From Parapedobacter tibetensis (GTDB taxonomy: Bacteria > Bacteroidota > Bacteroidia > Sphingobacteriales > Sphingobacteriaceae), in assembly GCF_024643205.1 (NCBI RefSeq), contig NZ_JAMKQJ010000013.1:124001-188000 (forward strand): a stretch of DNA of 64,000 nucleotides, written 5' to 3'. Position 1 is the stretch's first letter, and each line of letters starts with the position of its first letter. Shown here piece after piece: positions 44,603-54,136 of the stretch. Both the position numbers and the translations under genes were made by a program. The notes below the pieces were generated by a model that was not told the origin of the DNA, did no database searches, and saw only the letters and a program-made list of their open reading frames with translations.

Positions 44603-45073
44603 TTAATCTTTTAAAAGTTGCTGAATTTTGTTTTTGATCCTGTTCAGTTTTACCCCGACGTTATTTTCGGTGATACCTGAAACCTCCGCAATCTCCTGAT
44701 AAGTCAGGTCTTCCAAATAGAGCGTAATCAGCGCTTTGTCAACATCATTTAACTTCTTAAGCGCTTCAAACAAACGTTCCCGTTGTTCGCTCTGTTCTGG
44801 TTGCTCACCCTGTTCGTCGGGCAATGACGCCGTATACCTGATATCCGGTCTCTTTTTTCGGAAAGCAGCGATGGCCGTACTGAGCGCTATCCTGTACATC
44901 CAAGTACTGAATTTAGCCTTACCTTTAAAAGAGGGAAGGGATTTCCATAGCTGAAACACGATCTCCTGAAACAAGTCTTCGCGGTCCTCTTTTGAGTCCC
45001 GATAAAGCCTACATATTTTATGAATAATTCCCTGATGCTCATTGATCAAGCGTAAGAACAGCGTTTCATCCAT
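44603..45073 (-). CDS. ECF sigma factor of triad 1
   Basis: 156 residues. Region 2 INEHQGIIHKICRLYRDSKED, DLFQEIVFQLWKSLPSF and KFSTWMYRIALSTAIAAFRK; region 4 LNDVDKALITLYLEDLTYQE and IAEVSGITENNVGVKLNRIK. It starts 2 bases after the serine hydrolase gene and is followed by the membrane protein. Its nearest relative in the window is the sigma at 54133, which shares STW.YRI, LYLE, YQEIA and NN.GV..NRIK. Confidence 0.9.
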   Translation of the reverse strand: MDETLFLRLINEHQGIIHKICRLYRDSKEDREDLFQEIVFQLWKSLPSFKGKAKFSTWMYRIALSTAIAAFRKKRPDIRYTASLPDEQGEQPEQSEQRERLFEALKKLNDVDKALITLYLEDLTYQEIAEVSGITENNVGVKLNRIKNKIQQLLKD

Positions 45074-45075
45074 GG

Positions 45076-46413
45076 CTATTTTTTTGTGAAATGATGTTTC
45101 TGCCCCTTTACATCCGCTTCCAGGCCTGTTATACCGTCTTCTTCATCTGACTTAAAAGTAAGGCGTACATCAACTTTTTTACCAAAGAAACTCAATTTGC
45201 TTTCGGGATAAACCTCGAAAGCAGGATTAGCCCCCAATTTAGCATACAGCTGATCATTGACAAGCACGATATCTAGTTCCTGTTGCCCCTGCATATACCG
45301 TCCCGTGAATTTCTGCAATTCAGCCGTGCCCATGCGCATGGTTGGCCTGATCATGGGCAGTTCAAAGGGTTCACCGAAAACAATTTTTTCAATATCACTC
45401 CACAGTTCGTCTACCGGCAATACGGAAACATTACTTAAAATAATGATACTCATCTGCTCATCGGGATACCACGCCGAGAGGGCCGAACAGCCAAAGGTCC
45501 CGCCGCCATGATAGTAGGCAAGCCTTCCCTGTGGGCGGATGAACCATCCGTAGCCATAATTCGGTGTGTTATGGGTATGAGCTGTGAACAATAATTTTTT
45601 CAGGCTTTCGCTCCACATGCCACCGGTGGAAAAACTGCTGTTCCATTTGGCGAGATCTTCTGCGCTGGCGTACAAATCACCTGACCCCTTCATCAATGAA
45701 AAATCCCGATATGGTGCCACCATCAAGCTATCGCCCAGCATATGATACGCCGATACCATCCCCGGAATCAGTTTACTGCTATGGGATACACCAGCATAGT
45801 GCATCTCTAGGGGCCTTAATATTTTCTCCTCAAGAATTTTAGCATAAGGCTGCCTATATATGGTTTCAAGGATGCAAGCGAGCAGCAGATAACCCGGGCT
45901 AGAATAGTGCATTTCCGTTCCCGGTTCAAACAGCAGCTCCATGGCAAATATTTCCGCCAGCGCCTGCTCTTTAGAAAGCGGCAGGCGCGATTTTAATATC
46001 CAATAATCAGCGATGCCTTCATTATGTGGGATGCCGGAAGTGTGAGACAGCAATTGGTGTAAGCTTATTTTTCGCCATTGGGTATTCTTCAGCTCGGGAA
46101 AGAATGTACCGAGGGAATCATCCAACCTCAGCCTTCCCTCCTCGGTTGCAAGCGCAACGAGCGTGGCGGTAAATTGTTTGCTGATGGATGCTATCCTGAA
46201 CACAGCCCCAGTATTGATCGGCACATTTAGCTCTTGAGAAGCTTTTCCGACATTTATCTGGTAAAGTGTTTGATTGTTCTTTGCAACCAGTACAACACCA
46301 TTAAAATTTATCCTTTGTTGTTGAATATCCAGGTATTTATTCAATACGTCCGACTGCCCTGAACATACCAAAGACCATATGGCCATCAAAAAGCTTATTG
46401 TTATTTTGTACAT
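45076..46413 (-). CDS. Exported serine hydrolase, triad 1
   Basis: 445 residues with signal ending near SLVCSGQ. Class C beta-lactamase fold: SxxK in FRIASISKQFTATLVALATE, Tyr motif MHYSSPGYLLLACILE and YHGGGTFGCSALSAW. Terminal beta domain FTGRYMQGQQELDIVLVNDQ. It may be a peptidase or esterase in the periplasm. It leads an operon with an ECF sigma and a membrane protein, an order that recurs at 52757-55255 with a different hydrolase fold. Confidence 0.88.
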   Translation of the reverse strand: MYKITISFLMAIWSLVCSGQSDVLNKYLDIQQQRINFNGVVLVAKNNQTLYQINVGKASQELNVPINTGAVFRIASISKQFTATLVALATEEGRLRLDDSLGTFFPELKNTQWRKISLHQLLSHTSGIPHNEGIADYWILKSRLPLSKEQALAEIFAMELLFEPGTEMHYSSPGYLLLACILETIYRQPYAKILEEKILRPLEMHYAGVSHSSKLIPGMVSAYHMLGDSLMVAPYRDFSLMKGSGDLYASAEDLAKWNSSFSTGGMWSESLKKLLFTAHTHNTPNYGYGWFIRPQGRLAYYHGGGTFGCSALSAWYPDEQMSIIILSNVSVLPVDELWSDIEKIVFGEPFELPMIRPTMRMGTAELQKFTGRYMQGQQELDIVLVNDQLYAKLGANPAFEVYPESKLSFFGKKVDVRLTFKSDEEDGITGLEADVKGQKHHFTKK

Positions 46414-46559
46414 ACTTTGCTGTTTACGGAGTTAGTTGCAAAGGTTGACGAGAACTTACAGGCGCAAGTGCATTTCTATTTGGTATGGTTTTAATGGCAA
46501 CCGGTTTTGGTCTCTGAATTGCCCCCATTGATTACAAAATAGCCATTAGGTAGGTTTTT

Positions 46560-47051
46560 TTATTCAATTTTTCTTCGCTGTTCATCGTAAAGTCCGATTA
46601 ACAGGCTATTTCCACTTTTGTCTACTTTTACTCCTCCGTATTTTGCCATTTCATATTTTTCTGCTCGCCCTTCCTGAAAAAAGAATGATTCCGCTCCTAT
46701 ATTGACATTCCAGCTATTGGGAGATGTATATTCGATAAGATATTCACCCGCATTCAATGGAGTTAGGTCTTTTTGAAACCTGACTTTGTTAGCTACGTTA
46801 TTACTGTCAAGTCTTACAACACAATACCCACGTTTTGGAATATTTTTATGACTAATAATATCTTCCGAAATGTCATATCGCAAAGCCATATAGTCGCCTT
46901 GCATCAATGAACGAGGGTCAACTGGGGCAAGCGCTAACAAAATCAATTGTCCGTCCTTTAATAATGCCTCTTTCTTTGCTACCGAATGATTAAAATATAC
47001 CAACAAAAAAATGAGGTTCAGGAGTATGATGAACCATTTATATCTTTTCAT
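46560..47051 (-). CDS. GDYXXLXY-domain protein
   Basis: 163 residues, one N-terminal membrane segment (WFIILLNLIFLLVYFNHSVA) and the signature PRSLMQGDYMALRYDIS. Family members are encoded with DUF2157 and DUF4401 membrane proteins, exactly as here. The start overlaps the end of the DUF4401 gene. The function of the set is unknown; envelope location is likely. Confidence 0.9.
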   Translation of the reverse strand: MKRYKWFIILLNLIFLLVYFNHSVAKKEALLKDGQLILLALAPVDPRSLMQGDYMALRYDISEDIISHKNIPKRGYCVVRLDSNNVANKVRFQKDLTPLNAGEYLIEYTSPNSWNVNIGAESFFFQEGRAEKYEMAKYGGVKVDKSGNSLLIGLYDEQRRKIE

Positions 47052-48111
47052 TTGATGTCAATTTTTTATAGGTGAGTAAATATAGCAAAATGAAGAACAC
47101 ACCTGATGAAAACAAGAGTATGGATTTGGTCAGTAACGTGAAATGAAGGTCGTAATAGTACTGTGAAATGAAGTAGATAAATGCAATAATACCTATAACC
47201 AAGCCTGTTTTATAATTCACCAAAAAACTCAAAAGAACGATGAGAATAGCTCCTGATATAGCCGGAGACAATACAGTTGGCAATAATAAAAGAATACTGA
47301 GCACGTAAATACCAGTTTTGTGCTGTATGTTGGTTATATTTAGAATACCAAAGAGATTGGACAGCAAATACATTATTGCTGAGATTATGATTACCGAAGA
47401 CAGCCAAATATAGTCGGGCGATATGGGAAGTATTCCCTTTTTACCAAAAATAACCAATCCTGACAAAAACGAAATAATCAATCCTATCCGTATTGGGTTG
47501 TAAAGTCTGAACAGCGCTTTACTCGCTGTAATTATTTTTGCTTCTTTCAGAAAAAAATAAGTGATAATCAATACGAGTACAGCAACACAAATATGAATCA
47601 GGTCATAGCTTTTGTTTGATAGGATTATCGCTAAAATACTTCCGTTTATTATCAGGACAGCGATGAAGGAAAGGATATAGTTTTGAACGATAATTAGCGA
47701 GCAAAGCGAAATGATGATAAAGATAATGCTTACAATATTCACATTTACCTCTAACTCACTGAAACCAAAACCAATAAGTATAAAACCGATTATAAAAGAC
47801 GATACACTTAACGTGTCAATGATAATTTTATCATACGCTTTGTTTATCCAAATCGCTCCTGCGATGCAAAGTGTCCCAAAAATCAACAAACCTATATCTG
47901 AGTCATACAATCCAGCGATAAAAAGAAACCCCAAAAACGCAAGACTTGCCATTAACCCTCCAAATATGGATAATATTTTTATTGCCAATGATTGATTGTC
48001 GTTATTCTTTTGATAAGCTGTAACAATAGCCTCTTCGTCAAACTGCAATTCCTTCTCCGCTGTAGTTTGTAAATAATCCAATAACTCTTTTATGTTTTCT
48101 TTACGCTTCAT
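47038..48111 (-). CDS. DUF4401-family membrane protein
   Basis: 357 residues starting at MKRKENIKELLDYLQ (an in-frame ATG 24 bases upstream is inside the DUF2157 gene). About ten membrane helices, e.g. LSIFGGLMASLAFLGFLFIA, SSFIIGFILIGFGFSELEVN and ILSILLLLPTVLSPAISGAI. Middle gene of the DUF2157/DUF4401/GDYXXLXY operon; it overlaps the gene before it by 11 bases and the one after by 14. Confidence 0.88.
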   Translation of the reverse strand: MKRKENIKELLDYLQTTAEKELQFDEEAIVTAYQKNNDNQSLAIKILSIFGGLMASLAFLGFLFIAGLYDSDIGLLIFGTLCIAGAIWINKAYDKIIIDTLSVSSFIIGFILIGFGFSELEVNVNIVSIIFIIISLCSLIIVQNYILSFIAVLIINGSILAIILSNKSYDLIHICVAVLVLIITYFFLKEAKIITASKALFRLYNPIRIGLIISFLSGLVIFGKKGILPISPDYIWLSSVIIISAIMYLLSNLFGILNITNIQHKTGIYVLSILLLLPTVLSPAISGAILIVLLSFLVNYKTGLVIGIIAFIYFISQYYYDLHFTLLTKSILLFSSGVFFILLYLLTYKKLTSNEKI

Positions 48112-49057
48112 TTGCCCATTTCTTTTGAATATCAATCAAATTTTTAATGACTAACGTTATACTGGCTACTATAAATAAGCTGACTAATAAAAACATCATT
48201 TCACCTTCTGATATTTTAATTAGCAAAGCCGACACGATAACAATAAGGCTGAAAGGGACAACAGAAAGATAAAATCCACTTTTTGCTTTTAGTCCGTGCC
48301 AAATACCCAACGCATATACAATTGAAGCTATTAAAATCAATATAAGGAAAGCAATCTGATACTTGTCAAAAATCCCGATAACGATTCCTATGGTTGCATA
48401 GGTTGTGCACCCCAAAGCCACTATATTCAGAAACCAATTAGGTACGTCTACTATTTTCTTGTACTTGGAAAGTAAAATAGCGGAAACGAGTACAGCAGTA
48501 TTAATGATGAAAAGCAAGGAAAAAACAAGCACTTCCGACCAATCTTTGGCGACTTGTTGCGCATATAAAATGAACGTTGCATTGATTAAAATGAGATAAA
48601 GCAACCACAAAGGGGCAAAGTTTGCAACGAGAACCCATAACGTTACAAAGACGGTCCAAGCTAAAAAGAAGTCATACGCATTAGCTCCAGTCTGATAAAT
48701 TTGTCCGAACACAGCAAACAAAACCCCCACTAAAACTGCTGCTCCTGTCAGTATAATGTTCCTGATGTTGGCATTGATTTTAGGAAGTAACGCGAGGCTT
48801 GTAATTGCAATGATTAGTCCCTCTGTTATTCCGATTTTGGCAAACTTATGTAGATCTTCCCAATTGTAGGCAAAAAAGAAAACTATCCCCGACACCGTAA
48901 AACCGACTCCAAGCGTGATAAAAAATAGTCTAAGAAATTTTTGCCACGCCTCTTTGTCATTATATACTTTTTCCTTCAAGACACTGTCAATTCCTTGTTC
49001 AGTCAGGTTGCTGTGTCTGCTGATGATATGAATGTCTTCTCGTTGAATATCTTTCAT
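48101..49057 (-). CDS. DUF2157-family membrane protein
   Basis: 318 residues. The soluble start EDIHIISRHSNLTEQGIDSVLKE is the DUF2157 signature, followed by about nine membrane helices (FFITLGVGFTVSGIVFFFAY; NIILTGAAVLVGVLFAVFGQ). First gene of the three-gene operon. Function unknown. Confidence 0.88.
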   Translation of the reverse strand: MKDIQREDIHIISRHSNLTEQGIDSVLKEKVYNDKEAWQKFLRLFFITLGVGFTVSGIVFFFAYNWEDLHKFAKIGITEGLIIAITSLALLPKINANIRNIILTGAAVLVGVLFAVFGQIYQTGANAYDFFLAWTVFVTLWVLVANFAPLWLLYLILINATFILYAQQVAKDWSEVLVFSLLFIINTAVLVSAILLSKYKKIVDVPNWFLNIVALGCTTYATIGIVIGIFDKYQIAFLILILIASIVYALGIWHGLKAKSGFYLSVVPFSLIVIVSALLIKISEGEMMFLLVSLFIVASITLVIKNLIDIQKKWANEA

Positions 49058-49359
49058 TCGAGGGTATCTGTTTTAAAATTATGCTTACGACCCACATTCG
49101 CTCACGTTCTTCACCAAATCTCTGCTTATCCCGGGCTCAGGTCATGTTGGTTATGTTAAAGATAACCACTCAATCGGTTAAATCCAAATTCTTTAGGCTT
49201 TCAACCGATCCTTAGTAAGTTCACCGCACCATTAACGATGCCCATGCCTTGCCTATCGGGATGACATTGATAATTCTTTCATAACCAAACGCCAAATTTA
49301 GTTTTTTTAGTCAACAACTATACTCGGTTTTTGCCCTATGAAAGCACTTCAACGGCGGC
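49058..49359. other. 302-bp intergenic region, nothing recognised
   Basis: Between the DUF2157 start and the PIN-toxin stop. I find no coding frame with good composition and no strong hairpin or repeat. It should contain the leftward promoter of the DUF2157 operon. Confidence 0.4.
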
Positions 49360-49770
49360 TTAGTTTAGGCCTAGAATATCCTTAAATTCGTGAATGGAAA
49401 CAACATTGACAACCGGAAAATCGATTGATTTAAGCACGTTGAAATCCTTGTCATTGGTCACCAAATAGCTAGCATTCCCTGACACAGCTAAGTCAGCAAA
49501 CTTATTATCATCCGGATCACCAATAATTAACTGCCATTTGAATGAAGGTTCAGTAAATATAACGTTTGGAGCGGCACTAAGTATATTGAGTACCAACGTG
49601 GCTGCTTTCCCGGAATATCGATCAGTGATTTTCTCCTCATATTCGGTGAGGATTTCATTGCTTACCAACCAATCGAATTTCCCATCGGTGAATGACTGAT
49701 ATAGCCAATAGTATCCGCTTTGGGGCGGTATAGATGCCAATAGACAATTGGTATCGACAACTATTCGCAT
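49360..49770 (-). CDS. PIN-domain toxin
   Basis: 136 residues. PIN acidic residues are in RIVVDTNCLLAS (Asp), NEILTEYEEKI (Glu) and GDPDDNKFADLAV (Asp pair), with VTNDKDF at the fourth position. Such proteins are Mg-dependent ribonucleases. ATG at 49770 overlaps the antitoxin stop (TGATG), so the gene is translated together with it. A TTG three bases upstream is an alternative start. Confidence 0.88.
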   Translation of the reverse strand: MRIVVDTNCLLASIPPQSGYYWLYQSFTDGKFDWLVSNEILTEYEEKITDRYSGKAATLVLNILSAAPNVIFTEPSFKWQLIIGDPDDNKFADLAVSGNASYLVTNDKDFNVLKSIDFPVVNVVSIHEFKDILGLN

Positions 49771-49988
49771 CAACTTTCATCATTAAGCATCCTATCGAAA
49801 TCAGCTTGGGTATATCCCTTCTTTGCCACCACACGATTGGCCTCCTTTTTCAACAACTTATCGTAATGTTTCACCAAAACACTCTTTAATTCGATGACAT
49901 CCCTATCGGACATCGGCCGGTTAAACATCCTCAATAAGGAAATCTGCAAAGCATTTAACTCCGTGTGTGAATTTGAAATTACTGCCAT
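49770..49988 (-). CDS. Antitoxin of the PIN pair
   Basis: 72 residues starting MAVISNSHTELNALQISLLR; the frame extends 21 bases upstream but this ATG fits the family better. It ends KKGYTQADFDRMLNDES. Small helical antitoxins of this kind precede PIN toxins in Bacteroidota. It probably neutralises the toxin and represses the operon. Confidence 0.8.
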   Translation of the reverse strand: MAVISNSHTELNALQISLLRMFNRPMSDRDVIELKSVLVKHYDKLLKKEANRVVAKKGYTQADFDRMLNDES

Positions 49989-50316
49989 TTTGATACCTCT
50001 AAAACACAAAAATACGAAAAAATTAAATTAGAATCCGAATGTCCGAGGAAGCTCTCGACATACGCATAGCTCAGTTGTTCCATTCGATGCCCTATTCATT
50101 CAAATTATTAAAGAAAATTTGTAGTTTTGTGCCCATGAGAATGACTGTAATGTTATAAAATCCTGTCTAGCTTAGTTTCCAGGCGTTGCACTATTTATAT
50201 CCCCCTTAGTGCATAGATTCTCATTATACAAATTTTATCGTTAGTTAATTAAATCAAACCCGTTGTCCGAAGCAGGTTTATTATGCTTCGTTGTTTAACA
50301 AAAAAATAGAAATATT
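49989..50316. other. 328-bp divergent promoter region
   Basis: Lies between the leftward antitoxin and the rightward PhyH-like gene. TAGTTTTG at 50122-50129 fits the TAnnTTTG -7 element for the + strand, with a poor -33 match; it would give a leader of ~180 bases. No gene seen. Confidence 0.4.
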
Positions 50317-51096
50317 ATGTCGGATATACTAAGAAAAGAGGAAATAGAACAGTTTATTCTTAACGGTTTTGTTCGCATTGATAATGCATTTCCTAGGGAA
50401 ATTGCAGAGGCTGCTGTAGCTATTCTATGGAATGACCTTCCCTGCGACAGGTCAAAACCGAGTACCTGGACAGAACCCGTTATTCGTTTAGGAATGTATT
50501 CACAACAGCCTTTTTTTGACGCTGTAAATAACCCCAAATTACATTTGGTCTTCAATCAATTGATAGGGACGGATAGATGGCTTCCATGTGGAAGTGTTGG
50601 AACCTTTCCGGTCAGGTTTCCTTCTGATAAAGAACCGAATGATACCGGCAAACACGTCGATGCAAGTTTTCCCGGAAAAGATCCGTCCATTGAATGGAGG
50701 ATTAATGTCAAGTCAAAAGGACGAGCATTGTTAATGTTAATACTTTATTCGGATGTTTCTGAAGCAGATGCGCCTACCATCATTTACAAAGGGTCGCATA
50801 TTGATGTGGCCAAACTATTGCATCCAGAAGGAGAAAACGGGCTTTCGTTTATGGAACTTGCTGGCAAGTTGGATACACTACCTCAACGTGATAAAGTGAC
50901 CGCAACAGGCAAGGCAGGCACCATTTATTTGTGTCATCCTTTTCTGGTTCATTCAGCTCAGGCACACCGCGGAAAAACACCCAAATTTATGGCTCAACCT
51001 CCGTTGTTGTTGCGAAACGAATTGACAATTTCTGATTCAGAAATCGGTTATGCTCCTGTAGAGGAGGCTATACGGATGGCTTTGACGGATGAATAA
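50317..51096 (+). CDS. Phytanoyl-CoA dioxygenase (PhyH)-family enzyme
   Basis: 259 residues. Iron ligands HxD in TGKHVDASFPG and the distal His in CHPFLVHSAQAHRGKTPKFM, with Arg for 2-oxoglutarate in AHRGKTP. Opening LRKEEIEQFILNGFVRIDNA is the family start. A cytoplasmic hydroxylase of unknown substrate; it is distinct from the 20981 enzyme in sequence and stands alone, with its own terminator. Confidence 0.82.
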   Translation: MSDILRKEEIEQFILNGFVRIDNAFPREIAEAAVAILWNDLPCDRSKPSTWTEPVIRLGMYSQQPFFDAVNNPKLHLVFNQLIGTDRWLPCGSVGTFPVRFPSDKEPNDTGKHVDASFPGKDPSIEWRINVKSKGRALLMLILYSDVSEADAPTIIYKGSHIDVAKLLHPEGENGLSFMELAGKLDTLPQRDKVTATGKAGTIYLCHPFLVHSAQAHRGKTPKFMAQPPLLLRNELTISDSEIGYAPVEEAIRMALTDE

Positions 51097-51118
51097 GAAT
51101 AAGAGCAAATTTCCATTT

Positions 51119-51148
51119 AAAAAGAGGTTATCGGATAGCCTCTTTTTT
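51119..51148 (+). terminator. Intrinsic terminator after the PhyH-like gene
   Basis: AAAAAGAGGTTAT (51119-51131), loop CGG, ATAGCCTCTTTTTT (51135-51148): a stem with one mismatch and a run of six T, 23 bases after the stop codon. Confidence 0.85.
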
Positions 51149-51256
51149 AGGGTTGCATACGGCATCTGGAGACGAATATTTGGCCATACTCGTCAATTAG
51201 TTTCTTAGTCTCCATTCCAAACGCTCGACATACTTCAATTCCGGACATTCGCTTAC

Positions 51257-51700
51257 CTAAAATACCACCATTTGCCCCAGGTGATGCTCCAAGTGCGCCA
51301 CATAGTCGTCAATCAGGAAATTCAGCGTCACCACGCCGCCGTCCCTCATCCTACAGGTACATTGCAAGTTTTCGTTCGGTATGTGACTCAGCAGGATTGC
51401 CAAATACCTGTTGTAACTGGCCCAAAAGGCTATCAGTTGCTCCTTTGGCACTTGTTGATGACGGCTATATGCAACCCAATTATCTTGGTCATACCAAATC
51501 GATGGGCAATCTTCAAATTGCACACGGACAAACCGTTGGTGATTGTTTGTTGCGCTATCAATCAAATGGCCAAGTATTTCCTTCTTACTCCATTTCTCGG
51601 GCGATGGTTTAGTGGAAAACTCTTCCTCGCTGATTTCGTGCAATAGCTGTGGGATAATGTCACACAAGTATTCAAGCCTATTTATCGCATCGTTGATCAT
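51257..51700 (-). CDS. DinB-family protein
   Basis: 147 residues of the DinB four-helix fold: AINRLEYLCDIIPQLLHEIS, PEKWSKKEILGHLIDSATNN with the first His, and DDYVAHLEHHLGQMVVF with the paired metal-binding His. Such proteins are metal-dependent, often thiol-transferases; the substrate is unknown. Confidence 0.88.
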   Translation of the reverse strand: MINDAINRLEYLCDIIPQLLHEISEEEFSTKPSPEKWSKKEILGHLIDSATNNHQRFVRVQFEDCPSIWYDQDNWVAYSRHQQVPKEQLIAFWASYNRYLAILLSHIPNENLQCTCRMRDGGVVTLNFLIDDYVAHLEHHLGQMVVF

Positions 51701-51908
51701 ATGTATCGTTTACCTTGCACTAAGGTAATGCTTTTTCACCTTTCATGTAGTCTTATTTTCGGGATGTGATAAACGATATCAAGAAAATCAACTAAGGACA
51801 TTGATTTCACCATTTCGCTTCATACAATTTTTTTTTCACCACTTTATCATCTTTGCGATGTTTAAATTTGTCAGCTGATACGCTATGGATTAGATAATTA
51901 AAACAACT

Positions 51909-52385
51909 ATGAACAGACAACATATTTATCGGCTGACTGTTGAATGGACAGGAAATACCGGTAACGGAACGCAAAACTATTATTCGTACAAACGCAACCA
52001 TACGGTGCAGATCCCCAACAAAGTGGATATACATTGCTCTTCAGACGCGGCTTTCAGGGGAGACAAAACAAAGCATAATCCCGAAGAATTATTTTTAGCA
52101 TCGATTGCAACGTGCCACATGCTTTGGTATTTGCATTTATGCACAGATGCGGGAATTATAGTTGTTGACTATAAAGATAATGCAACAGGAATTATGCAGG
52201 AAACGGAAAATGGTGGCGGGCACTTTACGGAAGTAACATTACATCCTGTTGTTATTATAGGCGAGCATGCAATGATTAGCAAGGCGGATGAATTGCACAA
52301 AAAGGCAAACGAACTTTGTTTTATTGCAAACTCTTGTAATTTTCCAATTTACCATAATCCGACCTGCAAGACAAGCAATGCTTGA
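51909..52385 (+). CDS. OsmC-family peroxiredoxin-like protein
   Basis: 158 residues. Pattern: TVEWTGNTGNGTQNYYSYKR, HNPEELFLASIATCHMLWYL (first Cys) and ELCFIANSCNFPI (second Cys), as in OsmC/OhrB-type proteins that reduce organic hydroperoxides. No operon partner. Confidence 0.88.
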   Translation: MNRQHIYRLTVEWTGNTGNGTQNYYSYKRNHTVQIPNKVDIHCSSDAAFRGDKTKHNPEELFLASIATCHMLWYLHLCTDAGIIVVDYKDNATGIMQETENGGGHFTEVTLHPVVIIGEHAMISKADELHKKANELCFIANSCNFPIYHNPTCKTSNA

Positions 52386-52756
52386 AAATAAGCCAAATTG
52401 CAAAACTGCGGTAAACTATCACAAAATGAAAACAGCGTAAATCAACAAATAAAATTGTAACCCTCCTTATTTTCAGACCGTAGGTTAGGCGAAAAATGGA
52501 AACTGGGTTTATTCACTGATAACGTGTTCAAAACGCACCAATAGTCGGATGAACTTTACAGTCTGACCACCCTTAATATAACTGATACGAAAGGGTATGG
52601 TGATATAGCTAAGGAACAAGCTATCTTATTAGTTCCTGCCTGTCTATCAAGGAAATAAGGATTCATTTATTAGATAAAGTCCCCGCTTACTAAAAAAAAT
52701 CATGGAGGTGTAATGTTCTTTGAATTTAGCCACTAAATAAGGAAAAGAACAGAATT
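52386..52756. other. 371-bp intergenic region, nothing recognised
   Basis: Between OsmC and triad 2. Low-GC sequence; no coding frame with family features and no strong hairpin. It should contain the triad 2 promoter, but I see no clear TAnnTTTG element. Confidence 0.35.
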
Positions 52757-54136
52757 ATGAAGAAACTAATCTTACTTATGGTGCTGATTCCTTGCCTATC
52801 GCAAGCTCAGGACATCACCGGAAAATGGAACGGAATGCTTAACGCGCAGGGAATGGAACTGAGGTTGGTATTTCATATCTCCAGAGAAGATTCAACTTAT
52901 GAGGCTAAAATGGATAGCCCTGATCAAAAAGCTTTTGGAATTCAGGCAAGTGCTATAAATTTTGAAAATTCAACTTTAACTATTGAAATAGCCAAATTGG
53001 GTGTCCGGTATCAGGGGCAGTATGGATCAGATGGCATAGAAGGCTTTTTTTATCAGTCAGGGCAGTCCTTCCCGCTCAACCTTACCAGAAATCTGATCGA
53101 AAAGAAGGCTCTTTTTCGACCGCAAGAACCTAAGAAGCCATACCCATACTTCAGTGAAGAGGTGAAGTTTCCCAGCGAAGGAGGTAAAATAGAGTTGGCG
53201 GGAACCCTGACGTTGCCCGATGGCAAGAAAAAATTTCCTGCGTCTATTTTGATAACAGGATCCGGGCCTCAGAACAGGGATGAAGAATTTATGACGCATA
53301 AGCCGTTCCTGGTATTGGCCGATCACTTGACAAAAAATGGAATAGCTGTCCTTCGTTATGATGACCGTGGCTTTGCTCAATCAACCGGAAACCATGGGAG
53401 TGCAACTTCAGCAGATTTCGCCAATGATGTGAGAGCAGCTATCGCCTATCTTAAAACAAGAAAGGAGATTGACAAAAGGCGCATCGGACTGGTCGGACAC
53501 AGCGAGGGAGGATTGATAGCTCCTATAGTGGCTACCGATACTGAAGTCGCATTCATCGTACTGTTAGCAGCACCTGGAGTTTCTGGCAGTCAGATACTAC
53601 TCAAACAAGTAGAGTCGGTCACCAGATCTCAAGGACTGGATGAAGAGAGCGTTCAAAGAGAATTGAGAACAAGTCGGGGTATTTTTGAATTATTTAGTCA
53701 ATATGGAGAAGATGAATCATTTGAAACCAGGCTGAAAGAATATCTAAATGATGTGATATCAAATAATAACATGATCCCTGAAGGAATGGATGAAGAGGAA
53801 TTCATTAAAATGCAGGTTTCGCAATTCAGAAGACCTTGGATGAGGTACTTTTTAAAGTACGATCCCGTGAATTCATTGAAAAGTATAAAATGTCCCGTGC
53901 TTGCACTCAATGGAGGAAAAGATGCGCAAGTGGCGCCAGAAAATTTGGCAGTCATAGAAAAAGCCATCAGGCTTGGAGGGAATGACAATGTAACGGTAAA
54001 AGAATTTCCGGACATGAATCATTTATTCCAAACCTGCAAAACGGGGGCAATGGACGAATACGCAACCATCGAGCAAACAATAGACCCGTTAGTGCTTGAG
54101 GAAATTTCTGGTTGGGTGCTAAAACAAACAAAGTGA
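52757..54136 (+). CDS. Exported alpha/beta hydrolase, triad 2
   Basis: 459 residues with signal MKKLILLMVLIPCLSQAQ. Residues ~18-112 repeat the N-terminal domain of the 10172 peptidase (ITGKWNGMLNAQGMELRLVF; FHISREDSTYEAKMDSPDQK). The catalytic domain has nucleophile GLVGHSEGGLIAP, acid in LNGGKDAQVAPEN and His in FPDMNHLFQTC. Related to exported peptidase or esterase hydrolases of Bacteroidota. Its stop codon overlaps the sigma start (GTGA). Confidence 0.88.
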   Translation: MKKLILLMVLIPCLSQAQDITGKWNGMLNAQGMELRLVFHISREDSTYEAKMDSPDQKAFGIQASAINFENSTLTIEIAKLGVRYQGQYGSDGIEGFFYQSGQSFPLNLTRNLIEKKALFRPQEPKKPYPYFSEEVKFPSEGGKIELAGTLTLPDGKKKFPASILITGSGPQNRDEEFMTHKPFLVLADHLTKNGIAVLRYDDRGFAQSTGNHGSATSADFANDVRAAIAYLKTRKEIDKRRIGLVGHSEGGLIAPIVATDTEVAFIVLLAAPGVSGSQILLKQVESVTRSQGLDEESVQRELRTSRGIFELFSQYGEDESFETRLKEYLNDVISNNNMIPEGMDEEEFIKMQVSQFRRPWMRYFLKYDPVNSLKSIKCPVLALNGGKDAQVAPENLAVIEKAIRLGGNDNVTVKEFPDMNHLFQTCKTGAMDEYATIEQTIDPLVLEEISGWVLKQTK

